Shown piece after piece: positions 29,711 through 38,217 of a stretch of DNA of 42,504 bases (positions within the stretch are counted from its first letter, which is position 1; every line of letters starts with the position of its first letter). The stretch spans positions 37,564 to 80,067 of the forward strand of contig NZ_BDGJ01000117.1 in the NCBI RefSeq assembly GCF_002207765.1. The letters are read 5' to 3'. Both the position numbers and the translations under genes were made by a program. This DNA is from Calderihabitans maritimus (GTDB lineage Bacteria > Bacillota > KKC1 > Calderihabitantales > Calderihabitantaceae). Below the pieces are notes generated by a model that worked only from the letters and a program-made list of their open reading frames with translations, had not been told where the DNA came from and searched no databases.

Positions 29711-30262
29711 ATGACTAGAGATCAGGCCTGGGAATTGCTAAAGCGACATCTCAAAAATAAAAATTTGAGAAAACACTGTCTGGCCGTAGAAGCAGTTATG
29801 CGTCGCTTGGCGAAACATTTTGGCGAGGATGAGGAACTCTGGGGTCTAGCCGGACTTCTTCATGATATTGATTATGAAGATACTAAGGACAATCCGGAGC
29901 GTCACAGCCAAGTAGGTGCAGATTTGCTGGCGGAAGAAGGACTGCCCGAAGAGGTTGTCTACGCGGTCAGGGCGCATAACCATTATCATGGTCTCCCCCT
30001 TAAAAGTCTTATGGACAAGGCTCTTTACGCCACGGACCCTCTAACCGGGTTAATAGTGGCGGCGGCTCTTATTCACCCGGAAAAGAAACTGGCGGCCATT
30101 GATGTACCTTTCTTAATAAATCGGTATAAGGAAAAATCCTTTGCCCGGGGTGCCGACCGGGAAACTATTGATTACTGTAGTGAAATGGGCCTTTCGCTGG
30201 AAAAATTTATGGAATTGGGACTAGAGGCCATGCGGGGCATCAGCAATGAGCTAGGGTTGTAA
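29711..30262 (+). CDS. HD-domain (HDIG-type) metal-dependent hydrolase
   Basis: Protein of 183 residues. H22 (KHCLAVE), H51-D52 (GLLHDIDYE), H65 (NPERHSQVGA) and the HNHYHG segment near 89-94 make up the HD metal site, with D109 (YATDPLTG) as the expected distal acid. HD hydrolases act on nucleotides or cyclic dinucleotides and other phosphoesters; this stand-alone HDIG type has no assigned substrate. GAGGAGGGG precedes the ATG. It shares a transcript with the thioesterase, but a joint function is not evident. Confidence 0.85.
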   Translation: MTRDQAWELLKRHLKNKNLRKHCLAVEAVMRRLAKHFGEDEELWGLAGLLHDIDYEDTKDNPERHSQVGADLLAEEGLPEEVVYAVRAHNHYHGLPLKSLMDKALYATDPLTGLIVAAALIHPEKKLAAIDVPFLINRYKEKSFARGADRETIDYCSEMGLSLEKFMELGLEAMRGISNELGL

Positions 30263-30336
30263 AAAGTTTAAATTCATAAAATCAGGGTAATATTTATACA
30301 TAATCAAAATTTTTATTTCTTCAGGGAGGCTTTAGT

Positions 30337-32454
30337 TTGATTACCAAAGAAGAAATACTCGCCTTCATGCGGGAAAAAACTTACAAACCGATGACGGCAG
30401 AAGAACTGGTTAATGCCCTAGAGGTCCGCGAGATTGAACATTTCTTGGCCCTTCTGCGGGAATTGGAGCAGGAGGGTAAAATAATCTTTACGCGGAAAAA
30501 AAAGTATGGTTTGCCGGAGAAGATGGGCTTGGTGGTAGGGAGACTTCACGGACATCCGAAGGGGTTTGCTTTCGTTATTCCCGACACCCCGGGGATGGAG
30601 GACGTTTATATTGGTGCCGATGGTCTCAACGGAGCTATGCACAATGACCGGGTGGTGGCCCGTGTCCATCGGAGACAGGTTGATGGGCAGCAGCCGGAGG
30701 GAGAGATAATTCGTATTTTGGAAAGGGCCAACCGGTTTGTAGTAGGAACTCTGGAACGAAGCCGCCATTTTGGATTTGTAGTACCGGACGAAACCAGGAT
30801 TGCTCAAGATATATTTATTTCCCGGAACGACCTTAATGGGGCGCGTCAAAACGATAAGGTGGTCGTGGAGATTGTTCGGTGGCCCGAAAAAAGACGCAAC
30901 CCGGAAGGAAAAGTGGTTGAAATTCTGGGTCGCCGGGGAGAGCCAGGAGTAGATATTATATCCATAATGCGGAAATACCAGTTGCCGGAAGAATTTCCTC
31001 TACCGGTCATGAAGGAGGCGGAGAAGATACCCCTTACTATCTCCGAAGAGGATCTCCAAGGCCGGAAGGATTTACGGGATTGGACAATTGTGACTATTGA
31101 CGGAGAAGATGCCAAGGATCTTGATGACGCAGTTTCCATACAAGTACTTGACAACGGCAACTTTCTGCTGGGCGTGCATATTGCCGATGTATCTCACTAT
31201 GTTAAAGAAGGAAGTGAGTTGGACCGCGAGGCCTACCGGCGGGGAACCAGTGTTTATTTGGTCGACCGGGTGATTCCCATGTTACCTCCTCGGCTTTCCA
31301 ATGGTATTTGCAGCCTAAACGCCGGAGAAGACCGGTTGACGGTAACGGTTCTCATGGAGGTTGACCGGGAGGGACAGGTAGTTCGCTATGATATTTTTAA
31401 GTCCGTAATCCGAGTTAAAGAGCGTATGACCTATACTAATGTAAGGAAAATACTACTGGAAGAAGATCCAGTATTGATGGAACGGTACGGGGAACTAATA
31501 GGTAGTTTTCGCCTGATGGAACAGCTCTGCCGGATTTTATACCGGCGGCGGCTCGAGAGAGGGGCTATTGATTTTGATTTTCCCGAAGTCAAAGTAAGGC
31601 TTGATGAACAGGGTAAGCCTGTGGAGCTTATTAGAGTGGAACGAAGCATTGCCGAACAGATTATTGAGGAATTTATGGTACTGGCTAACGAAACGGTGGC
31701 CGAACATTTTTACTGGCTGGAAGCTCCTTTTGTTTACCGGGTGCATGAGAAACCCGACCCAGAAGCTGTGAAGCAACTCAATCAATTCTTAAAAAGATTT
31801 GGTTACCACGTCAAGGGAGTCGAGAATGAAATACATCCGAGGGCTTTTCAGGAAGTGGTTGAGCAGGTAGAAGGGAAGCCTTCGGCCAGAATCATTAATA
31901 CGGTAATGTTACGCTCCATGAAACATGCCCGTTACGCCTCGCAGTGCCTGGGGCATTTTGGACTGGCTGCTCCCTACTACTGTCACTTTACTTCCCCCAT
32001 CCGGCGCTATCCGGACTTGGTTATCCACCGGGTGATCGGTGAGATATTGAATAAAGGAGCTCTTTCTTCTCGGCGCAAAGCCAAGCTGGAGAGAAAGATG
32101 CCGGATTATGCGAAGCAGTCTTCCATAAGGGAATTGGTGGCGGAAGAGGCGGAACGGGAAACCCTGGATTTGAAAAAAGTGGAATACATGCAGAGGCACC
32201 TGGGCGATGTTTTCCCGGCGGTAGTCAGCAACGTAGTCCCCTACGGTATGTTTGTGGAAATGGAAAACCTGGTGGAAGGTTTTGTCCATGTTTCTACCTT
32301 GACGGATGACTACTATGAATACCAGGAGGCGGAGTTTTGCTTGTTGGGGCAGCATACCAGGAAGAGCTATCGCATTGGAGATATAGTTACGGTACAGGTG
32401 GTGCGGGTGGATACCGAAGCCCGTAGGATAGATTGTGAGTTGGTTTCCGGCTAG
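30337..32454 (+). CDS. rnr: Ribonuclease R (RNB family 3'-5' exoribonuclease)
   Basis: Processive exoribonuclease of 705 residues that degrades structured RNA. An N-terminal helix-turn-helix-like segment is followed by two cold-shock domains (GRLHGHPKGFAFVIPD near 70; GTLERSRHFGFVVPD near 140), the RNB catalytic domain with DGEDAKDLDDAVSI near 252-265 supplying the Mg2+-binding aspartates, RYASQCLGHFGLA, CHFTSPIRRYPDL, and a C-terminal S1 domain (VFPAVVSNVVPYGMFVEM). It ends right after S1, without the long basic tail of E. coli RNase R. The TTG start follows AGGGAGG. smpB, often the next gene, is absent. Confidence 0.97.
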   Translation: MITKEEILAFMREKTYKPMTAEELVNALEVREIEHFLALLRELEQEGKIIFTRKKKYGLPEKMGLVVGRLHGHPKGFAFVIPDTPGMEDVYIGADGLNGAMHNDRVVARVHRRQVDGQQPEGEIIRILERANRFVVGTLERSRHFGFVVPDETRIAQDIFISRNDLNGARQNDKVVVEIVRWPEKRRNPEGKVVEILGRRGEPGVDIISIMRKYQLPEEFPLPVMKEAEKIPLTISEEDLQGRKDLRDWTIVTIDGEDAKDLDDAVSIQVLDNGNFLLGVHIADVSHYVKEGSELDREAYRRGTSVYLVDRVIPMLPPRLSNGICSLNAGEDRLTVTVLMEVDREGQVVRYDIFKSVIRVKERMTYTNVRKILLEEDPVLMERYGELIGSFRLMEQLCRILYRRRLERGAIDFDFPEVKVRLDEQGKPVELIRVERSIAEQIIEEFMVLANETVAEHFYWLEAPFVYRVHEKPDPEAVKQLNQFLKRFGYHVKGVENEIHPRAFQEVVEQVEGKPSARIINTVMLRSMKHARYASQCLGHFGLAAPYYCHFTSPIRRYPDLVIHRVIGEILNKGALSSRRKAKLERKMPDYAKQSSIRELVAEEAERETLDLKKVEYMQRHLGDVFPAVVSNVVPYGMFVEMENLVEGFVHVSTLTDDYYEYQEAEFCLLGQHTRKSYRIGDIVTVQVVRVDTEARRIDCELVSG

Positions 32455-32489
32455 ACGCTATATAGATAGGTTGGAGACAGTCCGCTTCT

Positions 32490-35400
32490 TCAGAACAGGC
32501 TCAACTGTTTAAATTTTGGGTTGCTATTTACATTTTTTTGGTTAACCTGCTCTACCCAGCTTTTCTGTTCCAGGCAATCCGGAGGAATTTCCCGGACAAA
32601 TGGAGAACAGCAGGAGGAAGCCTTCGACCCGAAGCGCGCCCGGTTCCTGGCGGATAACAGGATGAGCATGTCTTTGGCCCGGGTCAGGCCAACGTAGAAC
32701 AGGCGGCGTTCTTCCGCCAGGGTATCCTCTTTTGCCGTAGAAGTTTTCCGTTCGGTCAGGGGAATCAATCCATCTTCAACACCGGCAATAAATACTACGG
32801 GAAATTCCAACCCTTTGGCGGCATGTAAGGTCATCAGAGATACTGTCTCCACGGAAGCTTTATTATTGCCCATGCGCTCATAGTCGGCCTCCTGTGCCAG
32901 GACGATCCTGTGTAGAAAGGCAGGAAGGTCGCTGAAACGGGATGCCACTTGCAGCAGCCGGTCCATAGCTTGTATCTGCCCTAGATTATTTTCTTCTATC
33001 CAATGAGCCAGGATTTTACTCGGAAGTTCGGTTTTTATCAAAGACCTGTATTTTTCCAGCGCATTTCTGAAGGCCAACAGCCTGTCCGTAAGGGCTGTCC
33101 CGGACGCTCTCCCGCCTTCCGTTAATTCTGTTATCGCCTTCCAGGCTGAACAGTTCATTTTTCTGGCTGTTTCCCGGACCAAAGCTATACCCTCCCGCCC
33201 TAGGTCGAAACGGCCCCTGCCCAAACATCGATAGAGATGAAAATCATCTTCTGGCTGTATTACGCACCGGAAAAAGGCCAGAGTCTCCCGGACGGGCTGT
33301 TCTTCCAAAAAGCTTTCTCGCCCTACAATGCGGTAGGGAATGCCTTCTTTAAGAAAACATTCCTCCAGGGTTTCGCTTTGACGTCCGGTCCGAAAAAGGA
33401 CTGCTATGTCAGAAAAGCTCCAGGTTCGCTCTGATGCTCCACTGGGTTGATCATGCGCCTGGAGCATGGTAGTACCTCCTACCATGCGGCCGATTTCTTT
33501 TACAATAGCAATACCCTCGGCCATCTCGCTGGGCACCTGCAAATGGATGATTTTAGGGCCCTTGGTTTTTGTAGCCACAATCGTACTCTCTAACCCGGAA
33601 ATAAAGTTATTTTCCGAGTTTTTAGCGACTACGGCCGAGGCGGCGCGAATGATGGTGGGAGTGGAGCGATAATTTAAGGTTAATTTGAAAATCTGCGCTC
33701 CAGGAAAGTCATCCTTTAATTTCTTGAAAAACCGGTAATCTGCCCCGCGAAAGCCATAAATAGCCTGGTTGGGATCACCTATGACGAAGAGGTTTTTGCC
33801 TTTTCCGGCCCAAAGTCTGACCAATTTATACTGGACAGGGTTAACGTCCTGAAATTCATCAACTAGGAGGTGGGTGAACCGGCTTCGTATATGTTGTAGC
33901 TCGGGCACGTTTTCTTTTTCGAGCCTTTCAAACAGATTGACCGTTTGCAGAAGAATATCGTCGTAATCAAGGGCGCGGTACTCGCCCAGCCTCTCTTGAT
34001 AAGCTGTGTAAATAGGATTTAGATCTGCGGGGACTTCAGGAGAGGAAGGTAAGATACCGCGGCTCTTGAGGAAGGAAATTCTCTTCAGGACCTTAAGCCC
34101 CTCCTGGTGTCCGCGCCTGCCCTTTTCCCGTAGCACTTCTTCCAGAACTTCGCGGGAGTCGGCTTCATCAAGAACGGTTAATTCAAGGAGCTCAGAAAAA
34201 TCACGGTGATTTGTAGGACTTTGCCGCCGGCAACTGCGGAGTATGTCTAGACAGATGCTGTGAAACGTCCCCACGGTTAGCTCTTCAATACCTTCGACCT
34301 TGTTTAAAAGCTTAGCCACCCGTTGCCGGATCTCCATAGCTGCTTTATTGGTAAAAGTAACGGCCGTGATCTGATGAGGTGCTATTCCCTGATCTCCGAT
34401 AAGCCAGGCAATACGGTGAACCAGGGTACGCGTCTTGCCCGTCCCCGGTCCGGCAATTACAATCACCGGGCCTGTTTTAGCGGTAACTGCTTCTTGCTGC
34501 TGAGGATTAAGGCCGGCAAGAATTCCCTTCTCTTGCGCTGATTGGCCGCTGTTACTTTCATAAACAGGCAGTTCGCCGGATATTTTCTGTTCCGCCACAG
34601 GAGGAACAGAAGTCTCTTCTTTTGCCGGAACGGCGGACGAGGCGGTTTCCCGTACGGTATGTGTAAAGAGGGTGGCTTGTTGGAAGAGGTCCTGTCTTTC
34701 TTCCGGACGCATCAAGATGATTTTACCGTATTCTCCATCATATCCCGGTAGGATTTCTATCTCTCCGGTCCTCATGCGCCGGACGGCCTCCGCAATCAGC
34801 GGGCCGCCTACCCTTAACACCTTCTCCAGAGGCGTTTCACGCAGTACTACCAGTTCGGGACCTAGATTACGGATTAGGGAGAAATAACGCTGGGTAACCT
34901 GTTTGGTCGATGCTCCCACGCCCAGAGCTGAGGCAATTACCTCCGGGAGAGGAATTAGGCTTTCAAAATGACGGGCTGCCGGAGGGCGAACGTTATCCTC
35001 GCGATCGGCTAGCTCTTCTACGCGGTGCAGCACGCCCACCGTCACTTTCCGGCCGCATACAGGGCAAACTCCTCCTGCGGCCCGCGTTTGGGAAGGCTTC
35101 CAGCGGAGATTACAGCCCCGGTGTCCGTCGTAATGATATTTGCCTTCCTCCGGGAAGAATTCAAGGGTTCCTAAAAAACGCGTGCCGTCTCGTTCCTTCA
35201 AAGCCTGGTATATGGCATAATAGGAAAGTTCTGTATTAAAGAGGTTGGCCTCGCGGGCCAGGTTTCGGGGGGAATGGGCGTCGGAGTTGGATACCAGGGC
35301 AAAACGGTCCAGTGCTGAGAGACGCCAGTTCATAGGCGGGTCTGAAGACAGTCCTGTTTCAACGGCGTAGATGTGGTCGGTTAGATCCTCGAAACACTCT

Positions 35401-35987
35401 TCAATAGCGTCAAACCCCGACTTGGCACCGAAAAGGGAGAAATGCGGCGTCCAGATATGGGCCGGTATAAATAGAGCCTCCGGACACACGTCGAGGGTCA
35501 TCTCAAGTAGCTGGCGGCTATCAATACCAAGAATAGGACGGCCGTCGGAGCGAATGTTGCCGATTTCTTCCAAACGCCGGCTGAGCTCATCGGCCGCCTC
35601 CAGGCTCGGTAAGAGGATGAGATGGTGAACTTTCCGTACCCGTCCGCCTTTTTTGTATATAGTGCTAATTTCTCCAGAGATCATGAAGCGGACAAGAGGT
35701 TCGCCGAAAGAATCCAAACCGGCGGAAAACCCTGTCGCCTCAGATCCGGTTGTATGTACTCCATCCACCAGTCTCCTATATTCTTCTTTAAGGCGATAAA
35801 GCCCCTCCTCTGCCGGCTCAAGCTTCTCCTTTAACTCTTCCCGCCACGCCGGGTGGGTAAAGTCACCGGTACCCACCAGGGTTACACCTTTATAAATTGC
35901 CCACCGGTAGAAGTTTTCCGGATTAGCCTCTTTGCTGGTTGCCCTAGAGTAACAGGAGTGGAGATGGAGGTCAGCCACGAATTTCAT
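32490..35987 (-). CDS. Endonuclease Q-like PHP nuclease fused to a UvrD/PcrA-type helicase
   Basis: A 1165-residue fusion. Residues 1 to about 430 resemble endonuclease Q (TIGR00375-type), which nicks 5' of deaminated bases and abasic sites: PHP metal ligands D6/H8/H10 (DLHLH), D42 (GTGDFTHP), H177 (PAHIWTP), D236/H238 (SNSDAH), and a zinc module with C292, C308 and C311. A poorly conserved linker spans about 431-490. Residues 491-1165 are a complete superfamily-1 helicase: LNPQQQEAV, Walker A AGPGTGKT (512-519), VDEFQD (709-714), GDPNQAIYGFRGAD, LTLNYRST, TLHAAKGLEF and FYVGLTRAKD. AAGGTGAT precedes the ATG. It converges on rnr with 35 bases between and diverges from Wadjet. Domains are clear; joint activity is inferred. 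Confidence 0.92.
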   Translation of the reverse strand: MKFVADLHLHSCYSRATSKEANPENFYRWAIYKGVTLVGTGDFTHPAWREELKEKLEPAEEGLYRLKEEYRRLVDGVHTTGSEATGFSAGLDSFGEPLVRFMISGEISTIYKKGGRVRKVHHLILLPSLEAADELSRRLEEIGNIRSDGRPILGIDSRQLLEMTLDVCPEALFIPAHIWTPHFSLFGAKSGFDAIEECFEDLTDHIYAVETGLSSDPPMNWRLSALDRFALVSNSDAHSPRNLAREANLFNTELSYYAIYQALKERDGTRFLGTLEFFPEEGKYHYDGHRGCNLRWKPSQTRAAGGVCPVCGRKVTVGVLHRVEELADREDNVRPPAARHFESLIPLPEVIASALGVGASTKQVTQRYFSLIRNLGPELVVLRETPLEKVLRVGGPLIAEAVRRMRTGEIEILPGYDGEYGKIILMRPEERQDLFQQATLFTHTVRETASSAVPAKEETSVPPVAEQKISGELPVYESNSGQSAQEKGILAGLNPQQQEAVTAKTGPVIVIAGPGTGKTRTLVHRIAWLIGDQGIAPHQITAVTFTNKAAMEIRQRVAKLLNKVEGIEELTVGTFHSICLDILRSCRRQSPTNHRDFSELLELTVLDEADSREVLEEVLREKGRRGHQEGLKVLKRISFLKSRGILPSSPEVPADLNPIYTAYQERLGEYRALDYDDILLQTVNLFERLEKENVPELQHIRSRFTHLLVDEFQDVNPVQYKLVRLWAGKGKNLFVIGDPNQAIYGFRGADYRFFKKLKDDFPGAQIFKLTLNYRSTPTIIRAASAVVAKNSENNFISGLESTIVATKTKGPKIIHLQVPSEMAEGIAIVKEIGRMVGGTTMLQAHDQPSGASERTWSFSDIAVLFRTGRQSETLEECFLKEGIPYRIVGRESFLEEQPVRETLAFFRCVIQPEDDFHLYRCLGRGRFDLGREGIALVRETARKMNCSAWKAITELTEGGRASGTALTDRLLAFRNALEKYRSLIKTELPSKILAHWIEENNLGQIQAMDRLLQVASRFSDLPAFLHRIVLAQEADYERMGNNKASVETVSLMTLHAAKGLEFPVVFIAGVEDGLIPLTERKTSTAKEDTLAEERRLFYVGLTRAKDMLILLSARNRARFGSKASSCCSPFVREIPPDCLEQKSWVEQVNQKNVNSNPKFKQLSLF

Positions 35988-36012
35988 AAGCCATCACCTT
36001 ATTTCTGCTGAT

Positions 36013-36022
36013 ACATATGTTC
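36013..36022. promoter_or_regulatory. LexA-like half site in the nuclease-helicase/Wadjet divergent region
   Basis: Read on the - strand the sequence is GAACATATGT, identical to the first ten positions after the leading C of the Bacillus-type box CGAACATATGTTCG; the last half diverges (ATC instead of TCG). It lies 26 bases upstream of the nuclease-helicase start and about 20 bases downstream of its -10. It may be a weak SOS operator. Inference. Confidence 0.4.
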
Positions 36023-36042
36023 AACCCTCAAATTTTAAAAAA

Positions 36043-36071
36043 ATTTTACCTGATAAGGATGTAATATGCAA
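36043..36071 (-). promoter_or_regulatory. Sigma-A promoter of the EndoQ-UvrD fusion gene
   Basis: On the - strand: -35 TTGCAT (36071-36066), 17-base spacer, -10 TAAAAT (36048-36043), 56 bases before the start codon. On the + strand no comparable pair was found for jetA in the same 134-base gap. Confidence 0.65.
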
Positions 36072-36121
36072 GGGTTAGGGTTAAAGAGGGATCGAATCGG
36101 GTCTTTCAGCAACGAAGGATT

Positions 36122-37603
36122 ATGGCATTTGATGTCGAAAAACTGAACATACCCTTTTATAGAAGGGGAGAACTTATGTCTAGACCTGGTGCTGAACTTT
36201 TTCTACGCATCCCACCCACTCTTTTTTCCGTCTTCGCCGGACAACTGAAAGAAGTCTACGCCGATCTGTTACTTCTGGTCTACGAGCAGTATCGCAGAAC
36301 CATCTATACTCTTCCGCGGGAGTTGATTATTGACCTCTTTACTGAATACCTGGAATCCCTGGATGAAGCAGTCTGGCACCTCGAGGAGGAAGAGTATCAG
36401 GAAGAGGTGGCAAAAAGCGCCCGCGAGCGGGCCTTTCAACTTCTCCGGCGGCTGGTCGACGCGGGCTGGATCGTCCAGGAGCAGCATTTTGATTACACGT
36501 TCAAGCTGACTCTTCCCGACTATGCTGTGGGAATTCTGGAAACTCTAGACAAAATCCGCACCGGCTACCGAATGGAGTTCAAAGGCAGGGTGCTGAGCAT
36601 TTTCCAGAACCTTACCGGTGAAGAGGGATTTTCTTACGTGGCCCTGCACCAGGCCTACGAATCTACCGGGGAATTGATTGATGGGCTCAAGCGCCTTAAC
36701 CACAGCATCAAGCACTACACGGAAAAATTATTGGAAGCAGAAGATGCCAGGGCCATCCTAAGCCAGATATTTGATGAATACCAGGTCAAAGTGCTAGGCG
36801 AGCAGTACTACCGACTTAAGACGTCAGAACACATTTCTAAATACCGTACCGCTATTATACGGCGGGTCAGGGACTGGCAGTCCAACAGGCCGCAAATTCT
36901 CAACCAGGCCGCTCTTATGGTGGAGGAAAAGCAGGCCCCCGACAGGCTTACCGCCGAGAACATGATTTATGGATGGCTGGATTTTATTGAAAAATCCTTT
37001 ACTCAAATGGATGAACTGCTGGAAGAAATCGACTACCGCAATGCCCTTTACGCTAGGGCTGCGGCGGAACGGCTGCGCTTTCAACTGCGTCACGGCAGAG
37101 GGATCGGCAACCAGCTGTCTACCGTCCTGGCTTATTTGGCTGAACTTGCCAGGCGGTGGGGAGAAAAGGCCTTGACACCGGAAGAAATAAGCCGGTATAT
37201 CTGTCTTTTTCCCCAGCGGGTCGTGGACGAATTCAGCCCGAAAAAACCTCCTGCGGCTCGGCAGCCCCACCGGCCGGAACCCCTGGCCGCAATCTCTGTT
37301 TCCACCGAGGTCCGTTCCAAGAAGTTGTCCCGTTTCGGTAAACGGGTAGCCCAGGAGGTTACGGTGGAACAGATCAATCATTACGTGAAAAGAATCCTGG
37401 GGGATAGGGAAACCATGCCCCTCCATGAGGTTCCGCTGGAAACGCCGGACCAGTGGGTCAGGCTCATCTATATTATCCTTTTCAGCCGCTCCCGCCGTGC
37501 TCTCTATCGCTTGGAAGGGAAAAGGGGAGAAACCGTAACCCTTAAAGGCGGGCAGGTAGAAGTTCCCAATCTGGTCATTAAGAGAAAGGAGAAACAGGCT
37601 TGA
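36122..37603 (+). CDS. jetA: Wadjet protein JetA (MukF-like kleisin, DUF5716)
   Basis: First gene of a Wadjet plasmid-defence operon, 493 residues. JetA is the kleisin subunit that links the SMC-like JetC heads. Mainly helical and charged, it opens with the family start MAFDVEKLNIPFYRRGELMS, continues with winged-helix-like segments (YTLPRELIIDLFTEYLESL), and ends in a basic tail after a C-terminal RLIYIILFSRSRRALY segment. Identification rests on these blocks and on the order A-B-C-D that follows. GAAGGA precedes the ATG. Its last codons overlap the jetB start (ttga), so the two are translationally coupled. In known systems JetABC extrudes DNA loops on small circles and JetD cuts them. Confidence 0.9.
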   Translation: MAFDVEKLNIPFYRRGELMSRPGAELFLRIPPTLFSVFAGQLKEVYADLLLLVYEQYRRTIYTLPRELIIDLFTEYLESLDEAVWHLEEEEYQEEVAKSARERAFQLLRRLVDAGWIVQEQHFDYTFKLTLPDYAVGILETLDKIRTGYRMEFKGRVLSIFQNLTGEEGFSYVALHQAYESTGELIDGLKRLNHSIKHYTEKLLEAEDARAILSQIFDEYQVKVLGEQYYRLKTSEHISKYRTAIIRRVRDWQSNRPQILNQAALMVEEKQAPDRLTAENMIYGWLDFIEKSFTQMDELLEEIDYRNALYARAAAERLRFQLRHGRGIGNQLSTVLAYLAELARRWGEKALTPEEISRYICLFPQRVVDEFSPKKPPAARQPHRPEPLAAISVSTEVRSKKLSRFGKRVAQEVTVEQINHYVKRILGDRETMPLHEVPLETPDQWVRLIYIILFSRSRRALYRLEGKRGETVTLKGGQVEVPNLVIKRKEKQA

Positions 37604-38217
37604 GCTGGTACCAGCAGTATGAGGAATTTACCAACAAAGAAAAAGAGACCTTCCGGGAAGCAGCCAACCTGCTTTTGCGACAGACATTCCTCGTTAGTGA
37701 GCGGGAGGCGGACCGTCCTTATTATCGTTTTGTAGAACGTTATCTTGAGGTATTTACCGGTTACTTTCTCCTCTCCGGATGGGATTTGATGCATATAAAA
37801 CGCCTGGCAGTTATTCAGCTTTATAACCGTTATGAAAAAAACCGTTATAATTTTACCCTGCAGGAAACCATTTTTCTTTTCATCCTTCGTTTACTTTACG
37901 AGGAAAAACAGCGGGACCTGCGTTTGACTCAACAGGTACTGGTATCCGGGCGGGATATCCAGGAAAAATACATGGCTTTACAAATCAGAAACCGCCTGCC
38001 GGCCCAGGAGGATATGCAGAGAATACTTAGGCTGTTCAACCGTTTTTCTCTTTTAGATCTCAAGCGGGGCCATTGGAAGGAAACAGATGCCGTTTACGTC
38101 CTCTACCCTTCGCTGACCCTGGTACTGGACATAACCGGTATGGAAAACCTGGCTCAGTGGATTGCTGAACAAGGGGTAAAGGAGGGGCTGGAGGATGAGA
38201 TCTCTGACCAAGATTAA
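37600..38217 (+). CDS. jetB: Wadjet protein JetB (MukE-like, DUF4194)
   Basis: Protein of 205 residues corresponding to the MukE-like subunit that binds the kleisin JetA. It is helical with winged-helix character; the central IFLFILRLLYEEKQRDLRL and the end block LLDLKRGHWKETDAVYVLYPSLTLVLD agree with DUF4194 proteins. The start is TTG 37600, overlapping the jetA stop by four bases, with AAGGAG 10 bases upstream. Its 3' end overlaps jetC by 23 bases. Without the operon context this small protein would be hard to name; with jetA and jetC on either side the call is solid. Confidence 0.9.
   Translation: MSWYQQYEEFTNKEKETFREAANLLLRQTFLVSEREADRPYYRFVERYLEVFTGYFLLSGWDLMHIKRLAVIQLYNRYEKNRYNFTLQETIFLFILRLLYEEKQRDLRLTQQVLVSGRDIQEKYMALQIRNRLPAQEDMQRILRLFNRFSLLDLKRGHWKETDAVYVLYPSLTLVLDITGMENLAQWIAEQGVKEGLEDEISDQD

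Noticed and set aside
32490-32520. Short hairpin AACAG/CTGTT as an rnr terminator
   Set aside because: Only five pairs and no clean T run; too weak to call.
36824-37426. 200-codon - strand frame opposite jetA
   Set aside because: Shadow of jetA; composition is typical of an antisense frame and there is no ribosome site.
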